Assembly (NCBI GenBank): GCA_014376345.1
Contig: JACMRS010000105.1
Location: 1-6,503, forward strand
Length of the DNA: 6,503 bases
Reading direction: 5' to 3'
Source: Bacteroidia bacterium
GTDB taxonomy: Bacteria > Bacteroidota > Bacteroidia > NS11-12g > UBA955
Below the pieces are notes generated by a model. That model saw nothing but the letters and a program-made list of their open reading frames with translations, was not told the DNA's origin and ran no database searches. This document shows positions 5,267-6,503 of the stretch, one piece after another (the first letter of the stretch is position 1; every line of letters begins with the position of its first letter). A program made the translations under genes and the position numbers.

Positions 5267-6503
5267 TTAATGAATAACTGAAACCTTAATTGTTTTAGAC
5301 TGACCGTTAGAAGTCACTTTTACAAAATAAATTCCACTTACAAGTCCTGAAGTATTCATACTGATTGTTTGTTTTCCCTGTCCGGTTTCAACAGCAACAG
5401 GAGACAATACATCTTTTCCAAGCATATCAGTTACTGTGATGTTTACAGTAGAACTATTTTCTGAATTAAATTCAATAGTTGCAATTCCGTCAGAAGGATT
5501 CGGATACAAAGTGATTTCATTAGCGAAGATTCCTGTTGCATCAATACCTGTGTTTTGTGAAGCTTTACCTTGCAGAGCAAAATCATAACTTCCTTCATTT
5601 GCATCATTACTTGCAATATTCAACACTGCAGTTTTAAATCCGATATCCTGAGGAGCAAACTGAATGATAACAGCTTGAGAGCCACCTGAAGGAATTGTTA
5701 AAGGAAGAGCAGGAGCATTAACTTTCAGAAATTCAGAAGCATTATTTCCAGTGATATTGATTGCTAAAATTTTAAGATCAGCAGTTCCTAAATTCTGAAT
5801 TACAAAAGCTTTTAATGTAGAAGTTGCTTTTTGAACAACACCGAAGTCTGTATTGTCAACTGTAGTAGGAGTGATGTCACCGTCAACAATATTCAAACCA
5901 GAACCCTGTATATTGATTTCAGGTGCGATACCTGTACCTTGTAAGGCAATATCATAATTAGTTTCATCCAAATCGTTTGAACCTATATTAAGCACTGCTG
6001 TTCTTGTATCAGTAGAAAGTGGAGAAAATTTAACAGTGATGTCAAGTGTTTTTCCGCCATCAATTGTTAATGGAAGAACAGGAGCATTTACCAAAGTAAA
6101 ATCTGTTGCATTAACACCTGAGATAGTGATAGATTTCACAACCAATTTGCCAATACCATTATTTTGTATTGTAAATGTTTTTGAAACCGGTGTTGTGCTT
6201 TCCGCTTTTCCGAAATCTGTATTATCAATAGTTGAAGGAGTTACATCACCATCAAGGATAGTAACATTGTTTCCTGATAATGCAATTTCCGGATTAGAGT
6301 TATAAGAATCAGGATTGTAAAAAGCAAGTAACTGTCCGCCTTCTACTAATTCACCTGCTATGCCATAATGCGCCTGATCAACAGTTAGGAACATTCCTGG
6401 TCCTAGTATCGCCTGCATGTCTAGAACACCTGAAGCTTCTTCGTCTGCAGTAAGATAGTTAGCACCACCTGAAAGGAAACGTGTTGGATCATGTTCGCCA
6501 ACA
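5267..6503 (-). CDS. Secreted protein: PhoX/DUF839-like end, two choice-of-anchor D repeats, T9SS tail (5' end outside window)
   Basis: The frame stays open to the window edge, so the ATG at 6418 is internal. There are 411 visible C-terminal residues. The first about 65 (HDPTRF, LTADEEASG, then DQAHYG and ELVEGGQLLAFYNP) resemble the C-terminal end of PhoX/DUF839 beta-propeller proteins, a family that includes Ca-dependent alkaline phosphatases; with the catalytic part outside the window, activity cannot be claimed. Two beta-sandwich repeats of about 120 residues follow (visible 71-191 and 194-312). Both have the pattern of choice-of-anchor D domains: a TxxDNTDFG opening, a FxIQNxGxxxL strand, NAPxLPLTI, and a TAVLNIxSND...ALQG end. 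A type A sorting domain closes the protein (330-411: LYPNPSDG, DMLGKDV, LVSGIYFVKV), directing export by T9SS. The gene is probably unrelated to the heme operon downstream, from which a strong terminator separates it. The architecture is confident, the N-terminal family call moderate. Confidence 0.8.
   Translation of the reverse strand, partial: VGEHDPTRFLSGGANYLTADEEASGVLDMQAILGPGMFLTVDQAHYGIAGELVEGGQLLAFYNPDSYNSNPEIALSGNNVTILDGDVTPSTIDNTDFGKAESTTPVSKTFTIQNNGIGKLVVKSITISGVNATDFTLVNAPVLPLTIDGGKTLDITVKFSPLSTDTRTAVLNIGSNDLDETNYDIALQGTGIAPEINIQGSGLNIVDGDITPTTVDNTDFGVVQKATSTLKAFVIQNLGTADLKILAINITGNNASEFLKVNAPALPLTIPSGGSQAVIIQFAPQDIGFKTAVLNIASNDANEGSYDFALQGKASQNTGIDATGIFANEITLYPNPSDGIATIEFNSENSSTVNITVTDMLGKDVLSPVAVETGQGKQTISMNTSGLVSGIYFVKVTSNGQSKTIKVSVIH
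5567..6292 (-). repeat. Tandem pair of choice-of-anchor D-type domain repeats
   Basis: Two coding units, 6292-5930 and 5923-5567, encode the beta-sandwich repeats of the T9SS protein. They share protein motifs in the same order (DNTDFG, NAPxLPLTI, TAVLNI). The DNA is still alike in places: the DNTDFG codons on the plus strand at 5852-5871 and 6210-6229 differ at only a few bases. This indicates an intragenic duplication that has diverged. The repeat is a domain-level one, not a mobile element. Confidence 0.8.

Noticed and set aside
6036..6305. Plus-strand open frame opposite the first anchor-D repeat
   Set aside because: Antisense to a repeat coding unit; no motif or leader supports it.
6416..6418. 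ATG at 6418-6416 as the start of the T9SS protein
   Set aside because: The 28 codons upstream (HDPTRF, LTADEEASG) continue a recognisable domain without a stop to the window edge.

Overview
The window looks like an AT-rich Bacteroidota chromosome segment. The evidence is two proteins ending in type A sorting domains of the type IX secretion system (T9SS), A-rich gene leaders mostly without a Shine-Dalgarno sequence, and long low-GC reading frames. It holds six protein genes, two of them cut by the window edges. There is no RNA gene, mobile element or CRISPR array.

Left half, plus strand (1-2846): the C-terminal part of an MbnP-family copper protein, an overlapping MbnH/MauG-like diheme cytochrome, and 60 bases later a secreted YHYH-domain protein with a T9SS tail. 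In the established MbnH-MbnP system, the diheme enzyme oxidises a tryptophan of MbnP to kynurenine, which creates a Cu(I) site. The pair is therefore best read as a periplasmic copper-handling maturase and its substrate. No methanobactin biosynthesis gene is visible. The YHYH protein is probably read from the same transcript; its function is unknown.

Middle, minus strand (2900-5190): a 641-residue protein with a helical, imelysin-like N-terminal half fused to a second diheme MauG/peroxidase-like half. It is followed, with overlapping stop and start codons, by a small single-heme lipoprotein cytochrome. These two look like an enzyme and its electron carrier. The large protein appears to lack the tryptophan that normally lies between the two hemes. 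The two operons converge on a shared hairpin terminator at 2870-2901.

Right end, minus strand (5267-6503): the C-terminal 411 residues of a secreted protein. It has a piece resembling the end of a PhoX/DUF839 beta-propeller, two choice-of-anchor D-type beta-sandwich repeats and a T9SS tail. A strong terminator separates it from the diheme fusion gene.

Overall, three c-type heme proteins, one copper protein and one YHYH protein lie within about 5.2 kb. The most interesting idea is an envelope redox or copper system built on two different MauG-like enzymes. The link between the two operons is inferred from proximity only.
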